Origin: Echinococcus granulosus
Lineage: Eukaryota > Platyhelminthes > Cestoda > Cyclophyllidea > Taeniidae
Assembly (NCBI RefSeq): GCF_000524195.1
Contig: NW_020170484.1
Location: forward strand, 143,489 to 207,488
Length of the DNA stretch: 64,000 bases
Reading direction: 5' to 3'
The notes beneath the pieces were generated by a model. The model was not told the DNA's origin. It did no database searches and was given only the letters and a program-made list of their open reading frames with translations. The stretch's first letter is position 1; every line of letters starts with the position of its first letter. Positions 24,101 to 35,299 of this stretch are shown here, one piece after another. A program made the position numbers and the translations under genes.

Positions 24101-26388
24101 ATAACTTATTAATGACACGCAGCGACGGCACAGATATTTGTAATCACATGGTCGGTGACCAATTCCGAGTGTGCCTTGCACATACAGAAAGCGACATTAG
24201 GACTGTTCCAAAGGCCTAACTTGGGCGGAGGACCACGGTGGAGACCGTAAAGACGTAGGCATCCATAAAAATAACGGCATTTCAGCAATAGAAAAGTAGT
24301 GGTCTGATAAATTTACAGTAATTGATTGAATCACCTTCTTCCTACAGTCCACGCTGTTAGGAGCAAGGAATTACATTTAGTTGGCAAACATATTTCCAAG
24401 CTGCTTTTGATTTGGAGATGGCAGATTCGGAATCGTAAGTCTTAGGGCCTCCTAGTACAAACATGGTAAATCCAAATAACTCAAGTATTGATGGATTGGA
24501 GTGAGGCACAAGGTGGGAAGAAAATGAGTGAGGAAAGAGAAGACATGAGTCCGACATACTGGGGGAGTAATGTTCCTTGAGAAGATTAAGGTTGTACACA
24601 TCGATGTAGCCGTTTGATTTAGCCACTGCGATGACGCAGACCCGATCGGGGCGCCTGGTGACAACGGAGGAGCGCTTTATCAAGCGGTGTGGCAGACGAC
24701 ACTTACTGATGTCGCCGTCACCAAAGACAATGAAATTCACGTCCACATCGCCATTGGCTTCGATGGTGATAGCAGGCGCTAGGTCTACTGGCACACCGTT
24801 CCAGTGCCAAGGGGACTCACCATTAGAGTGGACAACGCCGCTGATAGGCCCATCACTCGAGTACTCTCTGAAATACGGAAAGCAAACTTCAGGCAATAAT
24901 AAAATGAAACTGGGCATCCATTCGGGACACCGTTATACAAGTCATGTATTCCGAGTGATGGAGTTCTTGGCCGCCCCTTTTAATAAGTCATGGCAGCACA
25001 TTTTTGACGTTGACAGGACTACGTTGAGAAAAATTGGCTTGTAAACCTAAGGTTAGATTGAATGCAATAGTGCACACCGTGAAACATGACCTGAGTGAAC
25101 CCCAGTTCAAAAAAATCTATAAACACATAGAAACGAATACTTCATGACAAGTTTTAACCGGATCATTAATAACCAACTTAGTGCCAGTCAGCTGAATAAC
25201 TTCTGCAGAAAAGAAGGCAAATTTCGGTCATCAAGATGAGCTTAAAGTGATTGGAAATGTGTTCACGAAGTAGTGGTAGAAAGAATAATATAATGAGGAA
25301 ATTATATGCGCATAATAACTTGAGTATAGAAATAAATTCGGGTATAAAATAGATTTCCGAAGCGAGAAATAGAAGCAGTGAAAAATAGCCGTTTTACAAA
25401 CAAATGGACGCCTAGAAATGTTTCCAGAGGGTCGTAAAAAGACTACTGATAAACAAAAAAACTTCCCATGTTAAGGACAGCAAACGTTATCAAATATTCC
25501 GAGACATAAAGTACGAAGGAGATATAGACTTGAAAACAAAGAATATTTTCGAGAGCTTCTGAGGTTATTTAAATAAAAGTATGATAACCATAACCTAAAT
25601 GGAACCAAATCAAGTATAGTATCGAGGATAGTTTAATGCAGGTTACTAAGTTTAAACCAACTTAAAAAAAAATCAAAAGACATGGAGAAGTCAATCAGAA
25701 ACAAAGTAAAGCCTAGGATACAAGCAAAAATCTAACTGAATGCACAAATAGAAGAACCAGTGAATCACCATTACGAAAAACAGCTACGCAAAACTACAGG
25801 GAATAAGTACTGCGTGAAAGAGCACAAAGTGCATTAGATACGAACCAGTGCAAGATACCTAAGGAAATACAACGTGCGAAATGAGATGGACAGATAGTTG
25901 GGAGTAAGATTAAAGAATCGAATAATTAAGAGGCCTTGTGGGTGGGGAAAGAACATGAATCAAGACGTATTATTGTCGAAAAACACCACTTACGATACGT
26001 AGATTGGAATGCTATAAAATTTACAAAAGAAACTTCATCATAAGTTCCAGTCAAGAAATGTCGTCACTGCTGCTCACTTGATTACAAATGCAAAATGCTG
26101 TATTTAGTCGTATTTTCTAGAGCTTTACAATGCAAAAGCAAACAATGCTATAAAGCCAACATGTACAATTTGCGAAATTCACTTTTAAAAACAAACTATT
26201 AACCGTTAACTAGAAGTAAATAAATACATCAGTTAAATGTGAAAATTACAGGAGTTCGGAGGTTTGATATACGCAGACGTGACGCCGATTTTCAACGAAT
26301 CCAAAGTATTCTCCGCAATGAGAGAAAGCGCAGAACGAAATACTACGTTGGAGCGGATTTTCGTATGTCAAATAAGTCGATGTAGTAT
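15136..26388 (-). CDS. WSB1: WD40-repeat SOCS-box protein, WSB1/WSB2-like
   Basis: WSB proteins are substrate receptors of Cullin-5/Elongin-BC ubiquitin ligases. Seven exons, in transcript order, join with correct phase: 26388-26250, 24867-24560, 22970-22774, 21264-21154, 20568-20411, 18347-18234 and 15370-15136. They code for 419 residues after a 2-nt incoming phase, so a 5' exon with the start codon is missing from the model. WD blades are visible: FCAFSHCGEYFGFVE, VIAVAKSNGYIDVYN, LASTSCEGVVKLWDIWDDGN, AAYSRDGDFLLTASFDG and LALSPDSESFATFCEDG. The end is a SOCS box, SLVELCVASIRRHV then LAALPLPKPLRLLL. Compared with vertebrate WSB, the last blade before the SOCS box seems absent or lies on an undetected exon in the 2.86 kb final intron. 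WSB1 and WSB2 cannot be told apart here. Confidence 0.82.
18789..19298 (+). other. Antisense 169-codon ORF in a WSB-like gene intron
   Basis: An open frame runs from an early methionine region into the CA/TG-rich tract at its 3' end. The last 40 codons translate the simple repeat and are Cys/Arg/Thr-rich, which argues against a real protein. No family resemblance was seen. Confidence 0.15.
19195..19440. repeat. Alternating purine-pyrimidine CA/TG-rich tract
   Basis: Imperfect CA, CGCA and TGCG runs occur here (CACACACGC near 19350, TGCGTGCGTGCGTGCATG near 19383). Alternating CG/CA steps of this kind favour Z-DNA or slippage. It lies within the 2.06 kb intron between the sixth and fifth recovered WSB exons. 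Confidence 0.6.
23074..23550 (+). other. Antisense 158-codon ORF in a WSB-like gene intron
   Basis: The open frame starts at an ATG and ends at TAA. It includes YLSNCVQSVDGKKLSKYFC and LWELVMRRVKNSFPAYLG. It lies opposite the intron between WSB exons at 24560 and 22970. No known domain was recognised. Codons and composition do not look repetitive. It may be an exon of an antisense gene or a transposon relic; I cannot support a function. Confidence 0.25.
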
Positions 26389-26894
26389 CTGAAATTAAAA
26401 TAGCGATTATGAAGTACATGAGAATTACTGGTCATTCACAAAACCTGGAAGGCACTATGTTCCGTCGCTAAGTTAACTAAACGGAGACCCTGCTTTAGCA
26501 ACAACACAAGGATGTTGTTGATTCCACCAACAGCGGATAGATTTGTAGATTGGTCTTCTGAAAACGCCCTTCACACAACCAATTACACTAAAGGCACGGA
26601 AATCGTCAACATAAATAATTTGGTATAATGCACCAAATATCATAAAAGGGAAATTGCAGCGATCCTTGAAGAAAAGGTTACTCCGTGAGTTAACCGAATT
26701 TGTATATAAGTTATACAGGGAATTACTTATTGAAGAGTTGACTTGTGGAATTTTGGGCAAAGTTTTAGGTCCTTTCGCTGACATTTGCACCTCACTAGTA
26801 GCAAAAATTGCTCGTCATATATGCAATACGCTGGTTGTTTACCTCTCTATTTTGGTGAAGAGTCACTTTCAACAGGGCCATCATACCTCGTCGG

Positions 26895-27100
26895 ATAAGC
26901 TGGCCTTGGAGTCATGGCAGTAGCCCGCAATGCCTTCTGTGTACCAAACATATAAATTCTGCTCAAGTATTACTTCTTTTTTCGTCTTCAGGGAAGTCTC
27001 AGGGCGTTACATATAGATCAATAGGCATTACTTTGTTTGTCTAACGCTCGATTTTGGTGGGAGTTCGCTATTGTGCCTCCCCCGGGCGGTCCAGACTGCG
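26895..27100 (+). repeat. Degenerate copy of the dispersed repeat
   Basis: It contains CATGGCAGTAGCCCGC near 26913, TTTCGTCTTCAGGGAAGTC near 26980 and ATTGTGCCTCCCCCGGGCGG near 27069. These boxes recur at 38553-38790, 60696-60790 and 63138-63165. Confidence 0.45.
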
Positions 27101-27525
27101 CAAAGCCAGTGTCGACAGTGCGTACCCTGAACGAATATAATGTCTACCCCGTATCTTTAAGAAAGATGTGGAGGGCTGTATACAAAAGATCCGCCACGCA
27201 TTGCTCAGTGCATGTTCATTTGAAAAGTGGTACATATACAACTTCAAATCAAGGCAGTAATTAGTCAAGGGGCGTGGGTCCTTTTTTGCAAGTTGCATTT
27301 TGCATAAGTTGTGCTTACCCAAATATTTCGTTGAAAAATTTAAACTAGACCAATATCAAGTAAAGTGACTTAGAACATTGTAGCTTGTGGGGTATTTAAG
27401 TAGCCGTAATCGCCTAACTGCACTACAGAGACAAGGTGTATTTGCGACTACATACTGGAAATTTCAGGCGGGCAGTTGTTTAACTCACTCAACGCACTTA
27501 TCGCGACAAACGATTGCGACCGACG

Positions 27526-27882
27526 ATGAATAGAAAACGGTATGCCAAACCAAGAATTGGGCATAGCTTCCAGTCTGCCATTAACAGTGGAGGAAAAAAG
27601 GAGAAAATCGAACCATCACAATGCAATGACTTGTATTTCTTGAAGTGGTTTGGTGTACTGCATCACAAAGCAATAGCCGCGACTAGAAAACCATATCATA
27701 AAATAGATGATAAAAAAGTTAGCGTTCCTAAGGCCCCAGAGAACAAAGATAAAAGTCAGATAAGGAAGAAGACATCACTGAATGCAGCCCAAATATCCCG
27801 CTCAGAACCTCCACCTAGGAACAACACCTCGGACAATGTTGACATAGTCGACCTGGACACGGGAACAAAAAAGAAGGATTAA
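27526..27882 (+). CDS. Small basic hypothetical protein
   Basis: An ATG-started ORF of 118 codons is preceded by an in-frame TAA about 45 nt upstream, so it could be a complete single-exon gene. The product is Lys-rich and starts MNRKRYAKPRIGH. It has a central FLKWFGVLHHKAIAATRK segment and a low-complexity acidic/basic end (VDIVDLDTGTKKKD). No domain is recognised. It lies between the WSB-like gene and FANCM and points at the FANCM 3' end. A chance ORF is possible. Confidence 0.3.
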   Translation: MNRKRYAKPRIGHSFQSAINSGGKKEKIEPSQCNDLYFLKWFGVLHHKAIAATRKPYHKIDDKKVSVPKAPENKDKSQIRKKTSLNAAQISRSEPPPRNNTSDNVDIVDLDTGTKKKD

Positions 27883-28448
27883 TACTCTCTGTGATTGGAA
27901 CACTCATTTGTATGTACGTGATTTTTCCACAAATTACTCCCCTTTACACTTATGTACTTTTCGATTCATTCCTATTTCAGGATGGACATTCCAACATATT
28001 TTCTGGCAAAGTAAGGTCCTCCATCGTGAAATTTCAGCATTACAGCAGAAAATACTAGTGCGTTTGAGGGTGAAATGGGAAAAGAATGGTACAGGTATCC
28101 CAGTTCTCTTTGGCAATTAGATGGGTGCAAATTTCTGCTCATCATAAAAAGAAGTGTAATCTCACTTACAAAGTCCCTTCGGTCTACCCAAGGCACGTCA
28201 ATGAGTTCCTCCTATCAATCCACATCGACGGTTGACGGAGAGATTTTGGTTTGGCTCTAAAAGGATTTTGCACTTTCTAGAGGAATCATCCTGATTCACA
28301 AGTTGATGTTCATATACAAACGAGGCTATTTCACATTTAAAGTAGCATGGACCTTGTGTATCGTAATCAAATAGCCTTAAGGAGTCTAAACTCACATCTA
28401 GTCCACAGCAGATAGAACTCACTCAATGCTTAGGCATGCAAGAAATCA

Positions 28449-31253
28449 TCAACACGAGTTTAGAAAGTCATGCAAGTCGTCACTGAGACGCAATATTAGG
28501 TCGGGTCGCATGTCGTCAGTTGCATTTGAAACACCCGAAACAGATTTTTCTGAAATAGTCAGGGTGCGTAGTCGTTTGGCTGGAGGAGAGTTAATTGGAG
28601 ACGGGAGGTGAAAAGATCCTAACAAAAGTGGGGCAGGTAAACTGGGAGCTGAGTCAAAGGGCACGGATTTCGTACACGCATCAGGTTGACATTCATGAGT
28701 AGGAGGATCGATTCCAGATGTAATCAACTTTTCAAGTCCCTTGTTCAGGCCCTCCATTGTTATCCCCCTTATCGAAATAACGTCAGGAAAATTTAGTTCA
28801 CCAGATGTATGGATTCGCGGATCGACCATTAATGTTTTCGATACGAGTCCACGAAAGAATCGGATTGACGATTTAACCGATGGCGTAGCCTCAGGCAGAT
28901 CTTGTGATGCAGGTGGAGGAGATGGATCTACGGGTTCTCCTGGAGCAGTCTGCGAAAACTGGGTCATTGAAGAAGGCAGATCAGATAAAGAACTAATCAT
29001 ATCGACTTCCCGGATGCCCATGGCATGATACATGGCATGTGTTCGACCCCTTCGATGCAATTCGAGAAGCCGCAGTGAGGCAACCAAATGCCACGTGGTT
29101 GTTGACGGACCTGAGACCTCAGTCTGGAAACCCTCGCGAATCGCCGGAATCCAACGATTCACGGAGTAGCGCCGGGTAAATGTGTTCATTTTCCCCGTAT
29201 CCTCTTGACTGAATGACAGGAGAGAAGATGCTTCACAGATGGAGAATCGAAGATTTGCAGGAGGTGTTGGATATCTTCTCCTGTAATTTGTCAGAGCTTT
29301 GTGACTGACGGAAGCATTATTTTCTAAATGAATTGAAGGTTTCCAAAGTACAGGAGAGGGATTAACTCCCAGTGGTACCATTCGAGGGTTGTGTGGATAA
29401 AAAATTAGTTTCTGCGTAGCCTGACCTTGTAACAAGGTGTCGTGGACAGTGTTGGAGCGAGCCATACTAAGAGCGAAATTGGATCGTTCCCGGCCCTCTG
29501 TGAGGAGGACCACCACACGTCCTGAGCGCCTCCGCCCAGTTCTACCCAAACGCTGAATCAAACGAGCTGGTGACTTGTGCGCGTCGAAACAAACGATCAG
29601 ATCCACCTGACCTACGTCTAGACCCTCTTCACCGATACAAGTGGAAATGAGGATGTTGACACGACCCTCCCGAAACATCTCCATTACATGGAGTTGATCT
29701 CGCTGAGTGTTCCGCTTCTTTGAGTGATGCTGACCTCCTGAAGAGGTCTGACCCACAAATACCGCTGGTCGTAAATTGGGCTTGTAGGCCTCCAGCATGT
29801 GCATAATGTCAGAAACGGAGTCACGATACTGTGTGAAAACTATCGCCCGAGTACCCCGCTGACTTTGACAGCGTTCAGAAGCACCTGTAAAGTGCTCAAT
29901 CAGCACATCGCGGAGTTTGAGCAACTTCGGATGACCTGGAACAAAAGGCAATTGACTCATCACTGCCGTGGCTTCGGCAGCTCCAAGAGCACTCCCGAGT
30001 TCTGTGACAAACTCCTGTAGTCCAGTGACCTGAGCCAGGTCGTTGGATGACCCGATATTGGTAAGCAGATACTGATAGACAGGGCGTAGACCATATTGTG
30101 TGAGGAGTTGGAGGGCACGAGCGAAACATGTCGCTAGTCGGAAGTCTCGAAGAACCGCGCCAAAGAAGGATGAGGAAGGATTATTTCGAGTAAAGGCTTC
30201 GCGGGCTTTTACCAGTGTGAAGGCGGCAAACGCTTCAGGGTCGGGTTGTCGACGGGGATTTGAAGCCCACAGTGCATTGTGCTCACACAGGCGTTGAAGC
30301 GGTGGACGCGCAACATCGCAAAGGCGTTGTTTGAAGCGGGAGAGCTGTGGATCTAGACGAACTATGATGGTCTCGATGGCTCGTTGATGGCAATATTCAC
30401 GAACATCAGGGCTAGATTCTGTGCGGACTTCCAGATGAGCAATGAGAAGATTCGCTATCACCGCTTGGGCACCCAGAAGATCAGAGGCTGGGGTTGCTGA
30501 GAGCGCAACCACACGAAATTGTCTATGATTGTAGGGTGCTCCTGTAATTGATCGCATCACCTGTACAAAAAGCACTACGTGAAGGTAGCTTACCTGACAA
30601 TAGGCATGATTTCCAGTTGCTTTATGAGCCTCATCAATGACCATACAGCGGATCGAAGTAGCAGGACAAATGCCAGTGACGAGGTCATTGACAATAACTT
30701 GTGGTGTGAGGAAAAACGCACGATGCGGACCATTCCAAAGAGCTGCTCGTTGTTGAGGTGATGTTGAGCCCGTCAATTCTACGGCCTCGGCTGCCTGTAT
30801 CCCGGAAATGGAGAGACCAGTGAAATCACGACAAGCTGTCATCTGCTGAGAGACAAGAGGTCGAGTGGGGGCCATAAAGACCACACAACCGGTAGGATAC
30901 CAACGAAGGAAGTTGTGCAGAACGACAGCTGCAATTAGGGTCTTTCCCATACCAGTGGGAATGCAGACGAGGCAGTTTTGGTAGAGGCATCTCTCAGTAA
31001 TTACGAACTGATAATCTCGCAACTCGACACTAGTAGGGTATTGCCATTCATTTCCAGCGGTAAGGTCGAAGCCAGGAAGGTTGGTGGAATCATTTGTGGT
31101 CGGGGTGTAGCATATCGGTGGACGGTTGGGAAAGTTTGTGGGTTGGCCTTTTTCTTGTGCTGATTCGTCAGTCTCATCTCTATCTGATACTTCATTGAAC
31201 AGTGAGGAGGCGTCTAACTTTATATTGCCACCTCCAGAAAATAAACTGTCCAT
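28449..31253 (-). CDS. FANCM: FANCM/MPH1-family DEAH DNA helicase
   Basis: FANCM is an SF2 translocase that remodels stalled forks and anchors the Fanconi anaemia core complex. Motifs are in order: Q-like VELRDYQFVI (about 75-84), Walker A CIPTGMGKT (97-105), MAPTRPLVSQQ (117-127), VIDEAH (205-210), ALSATPASD, then helicase domain 2 with FTQYRDSVSDIM, STCIGEEGLDVGQVDL and RLIQRLGRTGRRRSGR. A 33-nt GTAAGC...TACAG segment (30561-30593) splits NHAYCQ from VMRSITG where the family is continuous. Removing it leaves the frame and gives 923 residues. The long MPH1-type insert between the helicase halves is present. The tail after about residue 620 is unconserved, and no ERCC4/HhH2 region is seen, so the protein is short compared with vertebrate FANCM and resembles the fungal MPH1 layout. 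The ATG at 31253 is the first in frame. It is head to head with ZDHHC16. Confidence 0.92.
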   Translation of the reverse strand: MDSLFSGGGNIKLDASSLFNEVSDRDETDESAQEKGQPTNFPNRPPICYTPTTNDSTNLPGFDLTAGNEWQYPTSVELRDYQFVITERCLYQNCLVCIPTGMGKTLIAAVVLHNFLRWYPTGCVVFMAPTRPLVSQQMTACRDFTGLSISGIQAAEAVELTGSTSPQQRAALWNGPHRAFFLTPQVIVNDLVTGICPATSIRCMVIDEAHKATGNHAYCQVSYLHVVLFVQVMRSITGAPYNHRQFRVVALSATPASDLLGAQAVIANLLIAHLEVRTESSPDVREYCHQRAIETIIVRLDPQLSRFKQRLCDVARPPLQRLCEHNALWASNPRRQPDPEAFAAFTLVKAREAFTRNNPSSSFFGAVLRDFRLATCFARALQLLTQYGLRPVYQYLLTNIGSSNDLAQVTGLQEFVTELGSALGAAEATAVMSQLPFVPGHPKLLKLRDVLIEHFTGASERCQSQRGTRAIVFTQYRDSVSDIMHMLEAYKPNLRPAVFVGQTSSGGQHHSKKRNTQRDQLHVMEMFREGRVNILISTCIGEEGLDVGQVDLIVCFDAHKSPARLIQRLGRTGRRRSGRVVVLLTEGRERSNFALSMARSNTVHDTLLQGQATQKLIFYPHNPRMVPLGVNPSPVLWKPSIHLENNASVSHKALTNYRRRYPTPPANLRFSICEASSLLSFSQEDTGKMNTFTRRYSVNRWIPAIREGFQTEVSGPSTTTWHLVASLRLLELHRRGRTHAMYHAMGIREVDMISSLSDLPSSMTQFSQTAPGEPVDPSPPPASQDLPEATPSVKSSIRFFRGLVSKTLMVDPRIHTSGELNFPDVISIRGITMEGLNKGLEKLITSGIDPPTHECQPDACTKSVPFDSAPSLPAPLLLGSFHLPSPINSPPAKRLRTLTISEKSVSGVSNATDDMRPDLILRLSDDLHDFLNSC
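30561..30593 (-). other. 33-nt in-frame mini-intron in FANCM
   Basis: The segment begins CAG|GTAAGC and ends TTTTTGTACAG|GTG on the minus strand. It is divisible by three and contains no stop, so it could be read through as 11 extra residues. FANCM relatives have no residues at this position between the AYCQ segment and the following helix, which supports splicing. Confidence 0.75.
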
Positions 31254-32139
31254 TTAATAACTAAAAGCGGAATAGTCGGGAATGCGGACGAATACTTCGA
31301 GCGCCTACAGTTGGAAAAAAAACAAGCAATCCATAGCAAACTAAACAGCTACTATGGTGACTAAATTCAAATACCGATTAAATAAAGTTCTACGCCGTGG
31401 TGGGAAAAAACGGGCTTAAACGACGCCCATCGCATGACCGTACCCCCAACATGACCTTGAAGTACTCGATCTCAGCCAGACCCGTGATTATTCATGATAT
31501 AGGCAAGAAACGTCAATGTGAGTGCTTTGTCGGTTCTTAGACATCCGAAGATTGTCTGCGAATCAACAACTTACTTTTTTGCAAGTACATTCATATGTCT
31601 TTCTAGCTCAGAGGATAATGACTGTCCCTCAACTCGTCTGCCATTGGTCAAATTATAGCGCCATCGGAAATAGACGCAGTCGTCACCTCTAATGGTCACT
31701 GATACTGTTGGTCTATGTATCGGCTTGGTATGAGTTGCCATCGCTATTTGTACAGAGTATTAGAGGATTTGTCCTCTAATCTGAATGCATTCCAAAAGTC
31801 TCCCAGCTTTTCCCCTTTGTGTGCATGATTTATGTCTGTACGGGCTCAGTTGATACAGGTTGCTACATGCATGCAGTTATAATTTTCTCTATTGGCTTTT
31901 CGATAAATTCCTTTGGGATTTGGGCTGTTTTACCTCTCTCAAAACTGCAACAAAGTCATGGAACAGGTGGTTTTGGAATATTTTATGAATCTCCTATTTT
32001 GTGCATTACCATCGCACCCGAAATTGTTTTTTTTTTAAATTAATTATAATGTTTTAACTGCATGGGTTATTATAGCCAGGGAATAAAGCTTTTGTACCAG
32101 GAATATGATTAGTTAAAATTGTGTTCTGGTTTTGAATGC
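31254..32139. other. FANCM-ZDHHC16 divergent promoter region
   Basis: This is about 0.9 kb between two divergent genes, with no supported ORF. It should contain both promoters. A T-run occurs near 32028. No specific element was identified. Confidence 0.4.
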
Positions 32140-32141
32140 AG
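32140..32141 (+). other. Splice acceptor just upstream of the ZDHHC16 start
   Basis: GTTCTGGTTTTGAATGCAG ends 35 nt before the ATG at 32177. This could be a 5' UTR intron acceptor or a spliced-leader trans-splice site. Confidence 0.45.
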
Positions 32142-32176
32142 ATCCACAGACCACATGAGGTCACTGCCTGCTGGGA

Positions 32177-34930
32177 ATGTTCGCTCTAATCGCTGATGCT
32201 TTCGTTTGGGACGAGCTCACCTTTCCTTCTCCCAGCTCCCACCATTCAGGTATTTGGTGGCTGCTTTCAAGTTCTTTTCAGCTGCTAGCTGCATTGGCTA
32301 AATTGTTATACTGGCGGCTTTTCATCCTCCGCCTCGTGATCCGGCTGCTCGGCGCTCATCGCCGTGGCTTTGGTCGCTGTCTCGTCGCCTTCGCAGCAGT
32401 AAACATTTGCGCAGTTGTCTTCTCCCTTTATTTCTGTCTCCTTCCCCTCCGTCTCTCTCGTTGGCGTGCCACGGCTTCCTCCACCTCCTCTGAACTGTAT
32501 TGGCTCCTGCTCCACGCAGTGCTCGGTCACGTCGTCCTCGCCAACATCGTCGTCCACTTCCTTGCTGGTGTCTTGTGCTCGCCTGGTCATGTGCCTCCGC
32601 TCTCTCCACTACCTCCACACCTCCCCCGAACGATGTGCGCCCGTTGCCTGCGCCCACGCCCGTGGCGGGCTCATCACTGTGTGGTCTGTGGGGTATGTGT
32701 GCTGCGTATGGATCATCACTGTCCTTGGCTAAATAACTGCGTGGGGCTGCGCACCCACAGACACTTCTTTCTCTTTTTGGCCCATCTTGCTATTGGTATT
32801 GTGTATTTGTATGTGGCGGGGTTCGGAGACTTTGTGGAGCACTCGAGTCAGGTGTGCCAAGATGGCGAGGTAAGTGGAGGGCTGAAAATTATTTGTTTTG
32901 GGTTTTATAATATGTTTCCGTGGATGGCTCTCTGTTTCCAGCTTACCCCATTGTTACAGTATTGTCTTGTGGTGTGTGCTTTGTGTTGTATCTATTGGCC
33001 GAAATGCCGCTTCGAGGTAATGCTTTGCAGTCCATCAACCACAGTATTGAATGTATGCTTATCAAGACTAAGTTCTAAGACCAAAGACGTGTAAACGTGG
33101 GGGATTTGCTTTGAAAGTGAGCATTCAGGGTTTATTCTTCCACCCGACTTGGACGTTTGACATCTAAGGGTAGGAATCACTTCGATCAAATATCAGCCAT
33201 AGACTGCTTTAAGAGGGGGTTTCAATGTCAAGGCATCTTTTTCATGTGTAAGATAACCAGTGTTTATGGTAAATAGTTTAAGAAAGCTTATCATATTTGC
33301 TCTGAAAATCTATCCTTCTTTTTCAAGGACCCATAAGTCTGCGAGCTTTGTACTTATGAAGTCCGTTGTCTGTAGAAACGAACCACACTGTCCTAGGTAC
33401 CCCCATTTTTGCCACTTTTATGTTCCAAATGCCCATATTCTGTGATTGCCTGGTGCTACAATAGTGATGCCGGTAATCCTCCCTCCTTCCTCCGTCCCTC
33501 TCTCCCACATTTTGAAATACTGAGTCATTTTATGGTCTAGTCTTTGCAGCTTATTGCCATCTGTCAAAACGTGGTATGTGGCATCCGTTTACTTAGCTGG
33601 CGCCACAACTCTCCACCCCCACTCAATGTAGGTGTAAATGAAACGCTTAATCACTCAGGCTGGATAGGCAATAGCAGCAGCTAATTCTGATATCTGTGCC
33701 GAAGAGAAGGCCCTTCTCAACTGAATGCATCACCATAGTCCAATGGTTCATTACCAGACCCAAATGACTTCTTTAAGACGTGGACGATATGTTGTTTTAC
33801 CCCAGACTACGTCCTCTCCAAATGCCACGTAGCAAATATGGCGAAAATTTTCATTTTTGAATCTGAGTTAGGCCTCTTTTCTAAGGCAGACAGGCTAGAA
33901 TCACATCAATCAGGTTCATTCGACATGTTACGAGGATTCAAAACATGAAGAGGATGTTGGAGGACGGTAAATAGTGCCGTACCGGTGGACTGACGAATGT
34001 GTTTGCTTTATGTTGGAAACAAAAGGAAATGCTGTCAATGACACCGGCTGTCCCGTTAGTTTTCAAAGTAAAAAGGCTTTAAAAGATCCATTCAGAAGTC
34101 TACTGATAAATACCATGGGAGGCAAAGGTGAACATGAGTATAACCTTTTCTCCTTCGTTTCCGACACAGTGTTTGATGTTTTTTTGTGGTTCCTCGTTAA
34201 TCTAACATAACGTCTTATTATTTGTCCGATGGAATCCCGGCTTTGTAATTATCAATCTTAGTCGAGTATTCTCAGCACTAAATGCAAATTAACTGCATCG
34301 AGTTTCAGAAAAAGATGCCATAATAAGGTAACTTTAGGATGGGTTTTTCTCATTCATCTCTCATACATCTTATGTGATCATGCTAGCATCTAATAAAGGG
34401 TGAAATTAATTTGTAATCAATAAAAGGGAAGCAACATGAGTCTTGCTAATCCATCTTCCTCTCTCTTTGTCTCGGTTCTAACAAAATAGCATCATCGAAT
34501 CAATTGCCTCGTCCACACAGTCCTGTGTGCTATCTACCGTGTCGCTGCGTTAGTTTTCGTATTCGTAATGGGCCTTCTTCTCTGGCACGGTCGCCTCATC
34601 GGACGTGGAGAAACCAGTGTGGAGTATCACCAGAATCGGAGGCTGGCACGGGCTTTGAGCAAGCATCACCTCATCTTCCGCAATCCCTTCGATTTTGGAC
34701 CTCGCGTTAATTGGTTTCGCTTTCTGGGTCTCCAAATTTCCACAGATGCGAGGGTGGTGGAGAGGAGGAGAAGCTATGGAGGAATTGAGACTTTTGTGAA
34801 GAGGTTTATTCTGTATGTACTGCTACCGTTTAACTGCCCACCGTTTGATAGTGATGGGATGGAGTTTGAGACGCATGAACCGGATGTTGAGGGCGCTTTA
34901 AGGGACCTGATGAGCCTTGATAGATGTTGA
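32177..34930 (+). CDS. ZDHHC16: Palmitoyltransferase, ZDHHC16-like
   Basis: DHHC enzymes S-acylate cysteines of membrane-associated proteins. Two exons, 32177-32869 (GTAAGT donor) and 34490-34930 (acceptor ...AACAAAATAG), join in phase 0 and give 377 residues. Several hydrophobic segments precede the zinc-binding cysteine-rich domain: MCARCLRPRPWRAHHC, VVCGVCVLRMDHHCPW, LNNCVG. The catalytic DHHC cysteine is present. After another hydrophobic segment the C-terminus carries RGETSVEYHQNRR and FRNPFDFGPRVNWFRFLG. These match the ZDHHC16 signature around its conserved RGETS and NPYNYG motifs and give the assignment. An extra small exon inside the 1.6 kb intron cannot be excluded. POLR3D follows 464 bp later on the same strand. 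Confidence 0.92.
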
Positions 34931-35299
34931 TTTCTGGCCAATGTGATGTATTCCGTGCGCGGTGGGAGTGTGCATTTTTCTGTTATCCACTTCGGATCCA
35001 GCGTGGGTGGAGGTGGTGTGGGGTGCGTCGCCGGTCGCTCTCAAGGATTGCTATTCTTTCTTTGAGACCATTGCAGGAGTTTGGTAGTCGGGGTTGAATT
35101 GCGAGTTCCGCTCGCGGACGGGGCTGGGGTGATCCACCCATTCATCAACATTTAATCACTCGTGGGGGTGGGGATGTTTGCGTGCCATTACGTGAGGATA
35201 AGGAAACTATAAAAGCAAAAACAATGAATTTTTACGTGGATTTTTGTTACCTTTTTTGCATTATTAAGGATATGAGTGTGTGTTTTATTATTCGTTTAT

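Noticed and set aside
24664..24720. Possible 52-nt intron (GTAAGT...CACCAG) in a WSB exon
   Set aside because: Removing it breaks the frame that reads the VIAVAKSNGYIDVYN blade; read-through keeps it open.
32306..32736. Several ORFs on both strands over the ZDHHC16 first exon
   Set aside because: They overlap the DHHC coding frame, which has clear family motifs. The others are GC-driven shadows.
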